From NCBI GenBank assembly GCA_016218815.1, contig JACRCX010000104.1, positions 1 through 64,000 on the forward strand: a stretch of 64,000 nt of DNA, read 5' to 3'. Both the position numbers and the translations under genes were made by a program. The notes beneath the pieces were generated by a model, which was given only the letters and a program-made list of their open reading frames with translations, was not told the origin of the DNA and did not search any database. Below, one piece after another: positions 31,919 to 40,341 of the stretch. The stretch comes from Deltaproteobacteria bacterium (GTDB taxonomy: Bacteria; Myxococcota_A; Polyangia; DRWM01; JAAZOP01). The stretch's first letter is position 1. Every line of letters starts with the position of its first letter.

Positions 31919-34624
31919 ATGGGATTGAGGCTCGTTTTGCCACGGGGTCGAGGGACGTTGCGGGGGGTCGGCGCCGGTCGCTCGTTGCTTGGGGCGCTGG
32001 TCGCCGCCATCATCGGCTGGGGCTGCTCGGACGACGCCGGGAACTCGGGCGGGTCGGACGCCGACGCGGACCTGCCGGATGGGGCGTCGGACGCCGACGC
32101 GGCTGGGGACGGGGGCGACGGCGAGTCCCTGGTGGAGCCCGACCCTGCGAACGAGGCTGTGGAGCGGCTCATTCGGGAGTCGGAGATCGAGCCGGAGTTG
32201 CGGGTCGAGGGCGGCGTTGCGGCCTTCGTAGCGGTCGAGGTCCCGATCCCGGCGGGCGTGGTGGGGGACCCGGTCGCGAGTGCGCTGGACTTCCTGGAGC
32301 GGTACCGCGAGTTGTATCGCCTGACCGATCCGGCTTCGCAGCTGTACCTCGAGCGGATCCGAATCGACGAGGACCGGGCGGAGGGCGCGGTCGGCGACGG
32401 CCGGCACATGACGTTCGCGCAGCGGGACCAGGGAATCCCCGTGTTCGACGCGCAGCTTGCGGTGCACCTCCGGGGGGACCGGGTGGTCATGACGAACGGC
32501 CACTACCTTCCGGAGATCCGGCCCTTCCCGGCGCCGAGCCTGGACGGGGACGAGGCGACGGAGCAGGCGCTGCTGGCGATCGCGGGCACCGACCTGCGGC
32601 GGGGCGGGGAGCCCGCGCTGACGATCTTCAACCTGGGGCTGGTGCGCAACGAGCCGCCGGTGGCGGCCGAGACGCACCTGGCGTGGCGGGTGAACATCCT
32701 CGGCCTGGGCGAGGACGGCGCGTTCGTGGACTGGCTGTGCATGGTGGACGCCTTCGACGGCGCGGTGCTGCTGGCGATGGCGGACGAGGAGGGTGACGCG
32801 GCGAGCAAGGACTTCGACATCGAGACGGTCAACCACACGACGTCGAGCTACTGCTGGAGCATGCCGGACGAGAACGACGACGACTACTGGTTCGACGAGG
32901 ACGGCGAGGACGGCTACCCGGGCGCGGGCAGCGACTCGTACCTGGACGGGCAGCACGCCTACGACTTCGCGCACGAGGTGTACGACTTCTACTTCGGCCG
33001 GTACCACCGCCACTCGCTGGACGACGACGAGGTGCAGGCCGAGATCATGGTGCACGTGGCCGCCCCCACCACAGGGGCGTGGGACTGGAACAACGCCCAG
33101 TGGACGAGCGGCTGCGAGGAGATATGGTTCGGTGACGGCTGGTCGACGCTGGACACGCTGGCCCACGAGTGGAGCCACGGCATCGACTCCTACGAGGGGA
33201 ACCTGACCTACGCCTTCCAATCAGGGGCGCTGGACGAGAGCTTCGCCGACATCTCGGGGGCGATGGTGGACGACGCGGACTGGCTGGTCGGCGAGGACAT
33301 CGAGGGCGGGGCGGGCGGGCCGCTGCGGAGCATGTCGAACCCTGCGGCCTACGGCGACGCCGACCACTTCTCGGACTACGACCCGCCATCGGGCGGCGCG
33401 GTGCTGGCCAACGACTACGGCGGGGTGCACACCTTCAGCGGGATCATCAACAAGGCGTTCTACCTGCTCGCGGCGGGCGGCGATCACCACGGTCACCACG
33501 TGGACGGGATTGGGCGGACCAAGGCGGGGGCGCTGTTCTACTGGACGCTGGTCTCCGGCGTGACGAGCAACTCGGACTTCCGCGACGTCCGGGACCTGGT
33601 GGTGACGACCGCGAAGGCCTTCCGTGACGCGCCGGCGGAGATCGGCGGGCCGCTCTACGGGATCACCTCGCTCGACGTCTGCGCCGCGCGGAACGCGTTC
33701 GCGGCGGTGGGCATCGCGGTCGGTTACGGGGACGCGGACTGCGACGGGACGCTCGACTACCATGACCCCGACGGAGACAACGACAAGGTGCCGGACACGC
33801 AGGACAACTGTCCGGACAACGCCAACTTCGGGCAGGTGGACACCGACGGCGACGGCGAGGGGAACGTCTGCGACGACGACAACGACGGCGACGGCGTCCT
33901 GGACGGGGCGGACAACTGCCCTGTCGTGGCGAATGCGGATCAGGATCAGGACCACTGCCTGGACGACGACGGGGACGGCTGGATGAACTTCGACGACAAC
34001 TGTCCCACCCTGTGGAACCCCTTGTCCGAGCAGAAGGACACGGACCTCGACGGCCTGGGCGACGACTGCGACGACGACGACGACGGCGACGGGGCGGCGG
34101 ACGGAGCCGACAACTGCCCGCTGGTGCCCAACGTCGGGCAGCTCGACTCGGACGGGGACGCGGTCGGAGACGTGTGCGACAACTGCCCGTCCGTCGCGAA
34201 TGACCAGACGGACTGCGACGAGGACGGCATCGGCCTGGCGTGCGACCGCAGCGGCGATCACATTCCGCTCTCCCCCGCGGGATGCAACGTACTGCCGTAT
34301 TTCGAGGCGACCCGGGTGGGGTTCGTGAACCCCGGGGACCTGGTCCAGATCGCGGGTTGCTCCGGCTGCTCGGACTGGCTCCTGCCGGAGTTCGAGCTGG
34401 CGGTGACGATCCAGATCGACGCCCTGGCGGCGGTCTCGATCGTCGACGACCAGGGCCGGATGGTGGCGCGGGGCGATCCGCTGAATCTGCAGACCTTGAC
34501 GTTCCGCCCCAAGGCCAGCTTCTGGTACCGGGCTCCCGGCTCGAGTGCCGTACCCTTCCAGGGGACCAGCTACTTCCTGATGGGGCCGCCCGGCCCTCCG
34601 GCCAACGTCACGGTCGCCCACTGA
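31919..34624 (+). CDS. M4 (thermolysin-type) metalloprotease with thrombospondin type 3 repeats, lipoprotein
   Basis: A 901-residue exported zinc protease. The signal ends in AAIIGWGC (Cys 36), followed by an Asp-rich linker. Residues about 80-275 are a propeptide-like (FTP/PepSY) region. The catalytic domain has HEWSH at 416-420 and the third zinc ligand Glu 440 in DESFADISG, exactly the 24-residue spacing of thermolysin. GGVHTFSGIINKAFYLL follows. Residues about 610-790 contain DTDGDGEGNVCDDD-type calcium-binding thrombospondin type 3 repeats. The last 110 residues are a beta-rich module. AAGGAGGAG precedes ATG 31919. It probably degrades extracellular or prey proteins. Confidence 0.9.
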   Translation: MGLRLVLPRGRGTLRGVGAGRSLLGALVAAIIGWGCSDDAGNSGGSDADADLPDGASDADAAGDGGDGESLVEPDPANEAVERLIRESEIEPELRVEGGVAAFVAVEVPIPAGVVGDPVASALDFLERYRELYRLTDPASQLYLERIRIDEDRAEGAVGDGRHMTFAQRDQGIPVFDAQLAVHLRGDRVVMTNGHYLPEIRPFPAPSLDGDEATEQALLAIAGTDLRRGGEPALTIFNLGLVRNEPPVAAETHLAWRVNILGLGEDGAFVDWLCMVDAFDGAVLLAMADEEGDAASKDFDIETVNHTTSSYCWSMPDENDDDYWFDEDGEDGYPGAGSDSYLDGQHAYDFAHEVYDFYFGRYHRHSLDDDEVQAEIMVHVAAPTTGAWDWNNAQWTSGCEEIWFGDGWSTLDTLAHEWSHGIDSYEGNLTYAFQSGALDESFADISGAMVDDADWLVGEDIEGGAGGPLRSMSNPAAYGDADHFSDYDPPSGGAVLANDYGGVHTFSGIINKAFYLLAAGGDHHGHHVDGIGRTKAGALFYWTLVSGVTSNSDFRDVRDLVVTTAKAFRDAPAEIGGPLYGITSLDVCAARNAFAAVGIAVGYGDADCDGTLDYHDPDGDNDKVPDTQDNCPDNANFGQVDTDGDGEGNVCDDDNDGDGVLDGADNCPVVANADQDQDHCLDDDGDGWMNFDDNCPTLWNPLSEQKDTDLDGLGDDCDDDDDGDGAADGADNCPLVPNVGQLDSDGDAVGDVCDNCPSVANDQTDCDEDGIGLACDRSGDHIPLSPAGCNVLPYFEATRVGFVNPGDLVQIAGCSGCSDWLLPEFELAVTIQIDALAAVSIVDDQGRMVARGDPLNLQTLTFRPKASFWYRAPGSSAVPFQGTSYFLMGPPGPPANVTVAH

Positions 34625-35105
34625 GGAGTCGGGCGAGATCGCGCTCGAGGCGGCCGGGGTGGGTACCGCGCCAGAAGACGCGATGGCAGGAAGGGCAGCG
34701 GGAGAAGCGGGTCTGGGTCTTGGCGACGAAGGGGGGGACCCACGCGGCGGCTTCGGCGGCGGCGGCCTCGCGCAGGGGCGCGTTGCAGTAGGCGCAGCGG
34801 GTGAAGCGGGCTGTGTCCGGGGGCAGGTCGAATCGTGCGGCGACCTCCCGGAGCTGGCCGGACAGGTCGTTCGCATCGATGCGCAGGACGGCCAGGCGGC
34901 GAAGGGCGAGGCGGGCGGCGCGGCGGCGGTGGCGGGTGAGAAAAAGGCGCGATTCCCCGCGCAGGAGCGCGAGCAGTTCGTCCTCGTCGTCGCCGGTCCA
35001 GTCGGCGGCGTCGGCGCCCAGGAGGCGAAGCCAGCGGGCGAGGCGGCCGAGCATGCGGTCGATGCGCAGGGGGGGGAGAGGGGGGAGGGGAGGGAGAGGG
35101 GGCAC
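34608..35105 (-). CDS. Mut7-C family protein
   Basis: A 165-residue protein. After a low-complexity Pro/Leu start (from a purine-rich DNA tract) comes RIDRMLGRLARWLRLLGADA, the usual beginning of Mut7-C. The C-terminal zinc ribbon has CAYCN and CPSCHRVFWRGTHPGR. Mut7-C domains are related to PIN-like nucleases and are proposed to be RNases. The true start may be near the LRIDRML segment, which would remove about 12 residues. It overlaps the end of the convergent M4 gene by 17 bases. Confidence 0.8.
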   Translation of the reverse strand: MPPLPPLPPLPPLRIDRMLGRLARWLRLLGADAADWTGDDEDELLALLRGESRLFLTRHRRRAARLALRRLAVLRIDANDLSGQLREVAARFDLPPDTARFTRCAYCNAPLREAAAAEAAAWVPPFVAKTQTRFSRCPSCHRVFWRGTHPGRLERDLARLLSGRP

Positions 35106-35121
35106 GAAGGGGGAGTTTAGG

Positions 35122-35157
35122 GGTTCTTGGTTCTTGGTTGTTGGTTATTGGTTCCGA
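35122..35157. repeat. Degenerate heptamer array GGTTNTT
   Basis: Five 7-bp units: GGTTCTT, GGTTCTT, GGTTGTT, GGTTATT and GGTTCCG. It is followed by a GAACACGAGCACGAACACG-type run to 35180. It lies between the Mut7-C and ATP-grasp genes. The complement (CCAACAA) recurs at 19240-19260. Confidence 0.85.
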
Positions 35158-35206
35158 CCACGAACACGAGCACGAACACGGCGTTGTCCCGGAACGGGGG
35201 GGCGAA

Positions 35207-36229
35207 TCAGGGGCGGCGGGGGGAGCGGCGGCGGGCGAGGGAGAGGATGTGGACGAGGAGGCCGGGCCAGTCGCCGCCGGCGCGGGACCAGGCGCGGGCG
35301 AGGCCGGCTTCGGGGCCGAGGTCGGGGTTGGCGTTGACCTCGAGGACGAAGGGACGGCCGCGGGAGTCGAGCCGCACGTCGACGCGGGCGTAGTCGCGGC
35401 ACCCGGTGAGGCGCCAGGCGGCGAGCGCGTGGGCCCGCAGCGCGGTGCGCGTTTCGCGCGGGAGGGGGCGGGCGGGAATGGGCTTCGTGCCGCGATCCTC
35501 GACCTGGCCGGTCAGCCACTTGGCCTCGAAGGTGACGATCGCCGGCCGGTCGGGCGGCATGGCGGAGAAGTCGATCTCGCCGAGCGGGAGGACCTTGGGA
35601 TTGCGGCCACCGACGAGCGAGATGTTGAGCTCGCGACCGTCGACGAAGCGCTCGACGAGGGCGGACTGGCGGTAGCGGCGGTGGACGAAGGCGATGCGGT
35701 CGCGCAGCTCGGCGGACGAGGCGACGACCGAGCGGCGGTCGATGCCGCAGGAGGCGTCCTCGGTGGCCGGCTTGACGATGGCGGGCAGCGAGGACCATCC
35801 CTGCGGCCGGCGGCGCGGGGGCACGACGACCCAGGCGGGGGTCGGGACGTGGGCCCTGCGGAGGCACGTCTTGACGGCCGGCTTGTCGCGGCACAGGGCG
35901 AGGGCCGCGGGGGGGGACCCGGTGTAGGGGATGCCGAGCCGTTCGAGAAACGCGGGCAACGCGGGTTCGAGCGCGGAGTCGCCCAGGGGCGCGTCGCAGA
36001 CGTTGAGGACGACGTCGGGGGGCTGGCAGACCAGGAGGGCGAGGGTCGAGCGCGGGTCGTCGCCCAGGCCCAGGTCGACGAAGCGGGCGCCGAGCTGGCG
36101 CAGGACGACCCGGGCCGCGCGCACGGTGCGCAGCGTGTCGGCGTCCGACAGCAGGTCACGCGCCGCGCCGCGCGCCATCTTGTGATGCTTGCCGTACAGG
36201 ACCCCGACCGAAACGCCCCGCCAGTCCAT
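35207..36229 (-). CDS. D-alanine-D-alanine ligase-like ATP-grasp enzyme
   Basis: A 340-residue ATP-grasp ligase. It shows the preATP-grasp start MDWRGVSVGVLYGKHHKM, the central GIPYTGSPPAALALCRDKP, the ATP-binding AIVKPATEDASCGID, the strand-loop VDGRELNISLVGG and the C-terminal metal site FVLEVNANPDLG. This layout is the one of Ddl and its relatives that join amino or hydroxy acids. The ATG at 36229 follows AGGAGGAAGCGG. It is the third gene of an operon with a Fic-like protein and a GNAT acetyltransferase. A housekeeping Ddl would normally lie with cell-division genes, so this one probably modifies another molecule. Confidence 0.85.
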   Translation of the reverse strand: MDWRGVSVGVLYGKHHKMARGAARDLLSDADTLRTVRAARVVLRQLGARFVDLGLGDDPRSTLALLVCQPPDVVLNVCDAPLGDSALEPALPAFLERLGIPYTGSPPAALALCRDKPAVKTCLRRAHVPTPAWVVVPPRRRPQGWSSLPAIVKPATEDASCGIDRRSVVASSAELRDRIAFVHRRYRQSALVERFVDGRELNISLVGGRNPKVLPLGEIDFSAMPPDRPAIVTFEAKWLTGQVEDRGTKPIPARPLPRETRTALRAHALAAWRLTGCRDYARVDVRLDSRGRPFVLEVNANPDLGPEAGLARAWSRAGGDWPGLLVHILSLARRRSPRRP

Positions 36230-36245
36230 CCGCTTCCTCCTCACG

Positions 36246-36317
36246 GGGCTTCGGGCTTCAGGCTCCAGGCTTCGGGATCCGGACCCTGCAGCCTGAAGCC
36301 CGGAGCCTCCAGCCTCA
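36246..36317. repeat. Degenerate heptamer array GGCTTCA, with inverted half
   Basis: About ten 7-bp units. The left part runs GGGCTTC, GGGCTTC, AGGCTCC, AGGCTTC; the right part is its complement (GCCTGAA, GCCCGGA, GCCTCCA, GCCTCAG). The two halves can pair as a long imperfect hairpin. The array covers the whole gap between the GNAT stop and the ATP-grasp start, so mRNA folding may set the ratio of the two products. Confidence 0.85.
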
Positions 36318-36842
36318 GTCCTTCACCTCGCAGATCAGGATCAGCAGATCGTCGTCGTCCGCGTAGAAGCGCTCGACGCGCCCGGCCGGGAGGTAGCCGA
36401 CGCGCTGGTAGAAACGGCACGTCGCATCGTAGTCCTGCTTGCTGGAGGTCTCGACGCGGAGCCGGCGCCCGCCCGCGGCCCGCACCGCGCGCTCGACCTC
36501 GGCGTGCAGCGTACGTCCGCATCCGGCGCCGCGGACGGAGGGTGCGACGGCGATCCAGTAGAGGTCCCAAGTGCTGCGGGTCATGGGGGTCGGGCCGAAG
36601 CAGGCGTAGCCGACGGGCGGCCCGCCGGCCGAGGTCTCGGCGACGAGCACCTTGTAGTCGTCGGCTCCCGGGGGGGGACCGGCGGCCAGTTCGACCAGCT
36701 CGACGGCGCAGGCCATTTCGGCGGGGCTGAAATTCTCCACCGAGCGAATCAGCGACTCGAGCGATGCGACGTCGGCCGGACGGAGCGGGCGCACGACGAT
36801 GTGCCGCTCCGGGGCGGCGCTTGCGGCGGCGACTTCAACCAA
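36315..36842 (-). CDS. GNAT family N-acetyltransferase
   Basis: A 175-residue acetyltransferase. Acetyl-CoA motif A is seen as LYWIAVAPSVRGAGCGRTLH near residue 110, followed by RLRVETSSKQDYDATCRFYQ and VGYLPAG, typical of the C-terminal half of the fold. The start overlaps the end of the Fic-like gene by 8 bases, and the ATP-grasp gene follows after a 72-base repeat array. Probable acetylation of an amine on a small molecule or peptide; the target is unknown. Confidence 0.8.
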   Translation of the reverse strand: MVEVAAASAAPERHIVVRPLRPADVASLESLIRSVENFSPAEMACAVELVELAAGPPPGADDYKVLVAETSAGGPPVGYACFGPTPMTRSTWDLYWIAVAPSVRGAGCGRTLHAEVERAVRAAGGRRLRVETSSKQDYDATCRFYQRVGYLPAGRVERFYADDDDLLILICEVKD

Positions 36843-37605
36843 CCAGCATCCTGCGGTGTTCGGTGAGCTTGGTCCACGAGCGGAGGGAGTTGTCGGCGGA
36901 CTCTTCGATCATGGCGGACAGGTCTTCGGGCTCGCCGCGAAGGCTTTCGTAGTAGCGGTGGCGGTCGGTCGAGTGCACGACGACGGGGAAGAAGCCGTGG
37001 TGCAGGAGCACGAGGTTCATCAGCAGGCGGCCGATCTTGCCGGAGTGGCTGGGGAAGGGGAACGCCTCCATGAAGCGGTGGTGGAGGATGACCGCGGCGG
37101 AGAAGGGATGATGGCGGCGGAAGTCGGCCGAGTCCGACCAGGAGACGATGCGTTGCATGCGGTAGGCGATGCGGTCGGGCGGGGCGATGTCGTGGAAGTA
37201 GAGACGGTGGATGGGGATGTCCCGCCGGTAGCAGCTCGTGTGGGGATCGTCGGCATCGCCGACGAAGTGGTGGTACAGGCCGCGGACGAAGTCCATGCGG
37301 ACGCGCAGCTTCTTCCGGCCGGACTCCTCGCGCACGAGGCGGACCGCTTCCAGGTGAAGGCGCAGCTCGCGGTAGACCGGGAGCAGTCCGGAGTCGACGG
37401 GGTTGACGCCCGCGGCCGCCTCGCGCACCTCGTCGATCTGCGTGACCAGGCCTTCCAGGGCGGAGTCGTGGTGGACCCAGGAATACTCGACCCAGCGGTG
37501 GAAGCCCTCGCGCTCGGCGACGCGTAGCCGGGCGAGCCTTCTCCTCAGCACGGCCGTCTGGGCTTCGATCTCGGGATATCGTTCCTTCATCGCGTGGCCG
37601 GCCAT
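36835..37605 (-). CDS. Fic-domain protein with altered active site
   Basis: A 256-residue protein (251 if the ATG at 37590 is used). The N-terminal half has HDSALEGLVTQIDEV, matching the S.IEG..+T segment of Fic proteins. The core is HRFMEAFPFPSHSGKIGRLL then MNLVLL. Aligned with the Fic motif HPFxxGNGRxxR, the catalytic His becomes Phe, the Asn becomes Ser and the first Arg becomes Lys; Gly and the last Arg remain. Fic enzymes transfer AMP or other phosphates using that His, so this member may be inactive, regulatory or use another chemistry. It leads an operon with a GNAT and an ATP-grasp ligase. Confidence 0.75.
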   Translation of the reverse strand: MAGHAMKERYPEIEAQTAVLRRRLARLRVAEREGFHRWVEYSWVHHDSALEGLVTQIDEVREAAAGVNPVDSGLLPVYRELRLHLEAVRLVREESGRKKLRVRMDFVRGLYHHFVGDADDPHTSCYRRDIPIHRLYFHDIAPPDRIAYRMQRIVSWSDSADFRRHHPFSAAVILHHRFMEAFPFPSHSGKIGRLLMNLVLLHHGFFPVVVHSTDRHRYYESLRGEPEDLSAMIEESADNSLRSWTKLTEHRRMLVG

Positions 37606-37772
37606 ACGCGACGGCCGTCGGAGCGAGCATATCGGAACGTGACGCGGCAAGCAACAACATCATCCCAAAGCGACGTAATAACTCATGAAACATGCGACGG
37701 CCTTGTGGCTTCGCGGTTGGATGGTATCCTGTCCGGGTAACGGCGCCCGACCGGCGCTGGAGGAGGCGGACG

Positions 37773-40232
37773 ATGGCATCACGGGGTGTCCGGTTGTCCT
37801 GGCACGTCGGGTCGTTGGCCGTCGCGGTCCTCCTGGGGTGCGGCCTGAACACGGCCGGGGAGTGGCCGCCCGAGGCGGGCGACGTCCCGCCGGACGGCGG
37901 GGACGGCGAGGTCATCCGTCCCGACGACGGGGGACCCGATCGGGAGGACGGCGAGGTCGACCGGGGCGAGGCGGACGTGGAGGATGACGGGGCGGACGGG
38001 GACGAGGTTGGTGGCGACGAGGGGACGGAGGACGTCGTCGAGGAGGCGGGTCCTGTTTGCGGGAACGGCATCTTGGAGAGCGGGGAGGAGTGCGACGACG
38101 GGCCGGCCAACAGCGACACGGAGCCCGGCGCGTGCCGCATGGACTGCCGCCTCTTCCGCTGCGGCGACGACGTGATCGATGCGGGGGAGGAGTGCGACGA
38201 CGGGCCGGCCAACAGCGACACGGAGCCCGGCGCGTGCCGCATGGACTGCCTGCTCTTCTCCTGCGGCGACGGCGTCATGGATCCGGGCGAGGCATGCGAC
38301 GACGGCAACACGACGGGCGGGGACGGGTGCGAGGCGGACTGCAGCCTCATCACCTGCGGCGACGGCGTCGTGCAGGGGCTGGAGGAGTGCGACGACGGCA
38401 ACGCGAACGACACGGACGACTGCCTGACGACGTGCGTCGCGGCGTCGTGCGGCGACGGCTTCGTGTGGGCGTTCCACGAGGCGTGCGACCTCGAGCCGCC
38501 GCTGCCGTGCGACACGGTCTGCGGCACGGCAGGGGAGCAGTCGTGTGTGGACTGCGCGTGGTCCACGGAGTGCGCGCCACCGGCGGAGTCGTGCAACGGC
38601 GGGGACGACGACTGCGACGGGGAGACGGACGAGACGTTCACGTGCATTCCGGGCGCGGGGCAGGCTTGCACGATGGGGTGCGGGTCGGTGGGCTCGCAGA
38701 GCTGCACCGCGGCCTGCCTGTGGGACGCCTGCGTGCCGCCGGCGGAGGCGTGCAACGCGCTGGACGACGATTGCAACGGGGAGACGGACGAGACGTTCGC
38801 GTGCGTGACGGGCGCGACGCGGACGTGCACGACGTCGTGCGGGTCGACGGGGACGCAGGACTGCTCGGCATCCTGCGCGTGGGGTGCCTGTGTGCCGCCG
38901 GCGGAGGTGTGCAACGGGGCGGACGACGACTGCGCTTCCGGCTGCGACAACGGGTTCGCCTGCTGCGCGGGCGGAACGACGTCCTGCACGACGACCTGCG
39001 GCTCGACGGGCAGCGGGGCATGCACGGCGTCGTGCGCGGCCCCCGCGGCGGCGGCGTGCACGCCGCCGGCGGAGGTGTGCAACCGCGCGGACGACGACTG
39101 CGACGGGGAGACCGACGAGACCTTCACCTGCGTGCGCGGAGCCGCGCGACCGTGCACCACGACCTGCTCGACGACCGGCACGGAGAACTGCGACGCGACG
39201 TGCGTGTGGGGCGCCTGCGCGCCGCCGGCGGAGGTCTGCAACGCGGTGGACGACGACTGCGACGGCGCGACGGACGACGGCTTCGCCTGCGTGTCCGGGG
39301 CGAGCCGGACGTGCACGACGACGTGCGGCAGCACGGGCACGCAGTCGTGCAGCTCCTCCTGCGCCTGGGGTGCGTGCGGGGCGCCGGCGGAGACGTGCAA
39401 CGGGCGGGACGACGACTGCGACGGCGCGACGGACGAGGGGCTGGCGTCGTGCAACGACGCGTGCGCCAACGCGATCGACATCTCGAGCCTGTCGTCGGTG
39501 ACGGGGACGACGAGCGGGGGTTCGAGCGACAACGCGGTTTGCGCGTCCGGCTGCGGGAGCACGACGGCACCGGACGTCTGGTACCGCTTCACGCTGGGCG
39601 CGGCGGAGGTCGTGTACCTCTCCGTGCTGGGGGCGACGTGGGACACGGTGCTCGACGTCCGCCGCGGGACGGCGTGCGGGTCCCTGACGGCCCAGGCGTG
39701 CATGGACGACTCGTGCGGTACGAACCAGTCGCAGTGGGCGGGGATGCTCGCCGCCGGCACCTATTACGTGGCGATCGACGGCTGCGCCACGGCGGACGCG
39801 GGGGCGTTCACGCTGGCGTACCTGCACTCGCCGTGTCCCGGCGCGCTGGCCGTGGCGGCGGCGGGCCGGCAGTCGGGAAATAGCTGCGGCGACGGCAACG
39901 ACACGACCTCGGGGACCTCGTCCTGCGGCGGATCGAACAGCGAGGAGATCCCGTACTTCTTCCCGTTGTGTCCCGGGGCGCACACGGTGCACGCCGACGA
40001 TTGCGACGACGGGGCGGGCTGGAACGCGTCGGTGTACATCCGGCGGGGCGGGGGCGGAACCTGCGGCGGCACGGCGGTGGACTGCAGCGGCCCGGGCGGG
40101 TGTGGGTTCATGGACCCGCGGGCCTCGGTCGAGGCCTCGGTCACGGGTCCCGATCTGATCTTCGTGGTCCAGGACGGCTGGTCGATCGGCGGGAACGCCT
40201 GCGGGAGCTTCGGGCTCGATCTGGCCTGGTAG
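37773..40232 (+). CDS. Large cysteine-rich lipoprotein (myxococcal repeats + MopE repeats)
   Basis: An 819-residue lipoprotein; the signal ends in VAVLLGC (Cys 23). An Asp/Glu/Gly linker follows. Residues about 95-240 hold four TIGR02232-type repeats (CGDGVMDPGEACDDGN). The first two are near-perfect copies of each other even at DNA level (38090-38150 and 38190-38250). Residues about 270-560 hold eight MopE-type units (CNGxDDDCDGETDE). The C-terminal 260 residues form a beta-rich module starting NDACANAIDIS. GGAGGAGG precedes ATG 37773. It is probably surface-anchored and may bind metal through the Asp-rich repeats. Confidence 0.85.
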   Translation: MASRGVRLSWHVGSLAVAVLLGCGLNTAGEWPPEAGDVPPDGGDGEVIRPDDGGPDREDGEVDRGEADVEDDGADGDEVGGDEGTEDVVEEAGPVCGNGILESGEECDDGPANSDTEPGACRMDCRLFRCGDDVIDAGEECDDGPANSDTEPGACRMDCLLFSCGDGVMDPGEACDDGNTTGGDGCEADCSLITCGDGVVQGLEECDDGNANDTDDCLTTCVAASCGDGFVWAFHEACDLEPPLPCDTVCGTAGEQSCVDCAWSTECAPPAESCNGGDDDCDGETDETFTCIPGAGQACTMGCGSVGSQSCTAACLWDACVPPAEACNALDDDCNGETDETFACVTGATRTCTTSCGSTGTQDCSASCAWGACVPPAEVCNGADDDCASGCDNGFACCAGGTTSCTTTCGSTGSGACTASCAAPAAAACTPPAEVCNRADDDCDGETDETFTCVRGAARPCTTTCSTTGTENCDATCVWGACAPPAEVCNAVDDDCDGATDDGFACVSGASRTCTTTCGSTGTQSCSSSCAWGACGAPAETCNGRDDDCDGATDEGLASCNDACANAIDISSLSSVTGTTSGGSSDNAVCASGCGSTTAPDVWYRFTLGAAEVVYLSVLGATWDTVLDVRRGTACGSLTAQACMDDSCGTNQSQWAGMLAAGTYYVAIDGCATADAGAFTLAYLHSPCPGALAVAAAGRQSGNSCGDGNDTTSGTSSCGGSNSEEIPYFFPLCPGAHTVHADDCDDGAGWNASVYIRRGGGGTCGGTAVDCSGPGGCGFMDPRASVEASVTGPDLIFVVQDGWSIGGNACGSFGLDLAW

Positions 40233-40250
40233 GGACCTCGCGTCGAGAGT

Positions 40251-40292
40251 CGACAGGCAACAGGCAACAGGCGACAGGCGACAGGCGACGGT
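40251..40292. repeat. Degenerate heptamer array CRACAGG
   Basis: Six 7-bp units: CGACAGG, CAACAGG, CAACAGG, CGACAGG, CGACAGG and CGACGGT. It lies 20 bases after a stop codon and before the radical SAM gene. Confidence 0.85.
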
Positions 40293-40341
40293 CGAGGGGC
40301 GGCGGGCGGCGGGGGCGGGCGGCGGGCCAGGGAGGCGCGGG

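Noticed and set aside
35207-36229. ATP-grasp gene as the housekeeping D-Ala-D-Ala ligase
   Set aside because: There are no murein or division genes nearby, and it sits in an operon with Fic-like and GNAT genes. Only a Ddl-like label is supported.
10319-40292. Heptamer arrays as CRISPR arrays
   Set aside because: There are no 20-40 base repeats with unique spacers and no cas genes. The units are 7 bp and contiguous.
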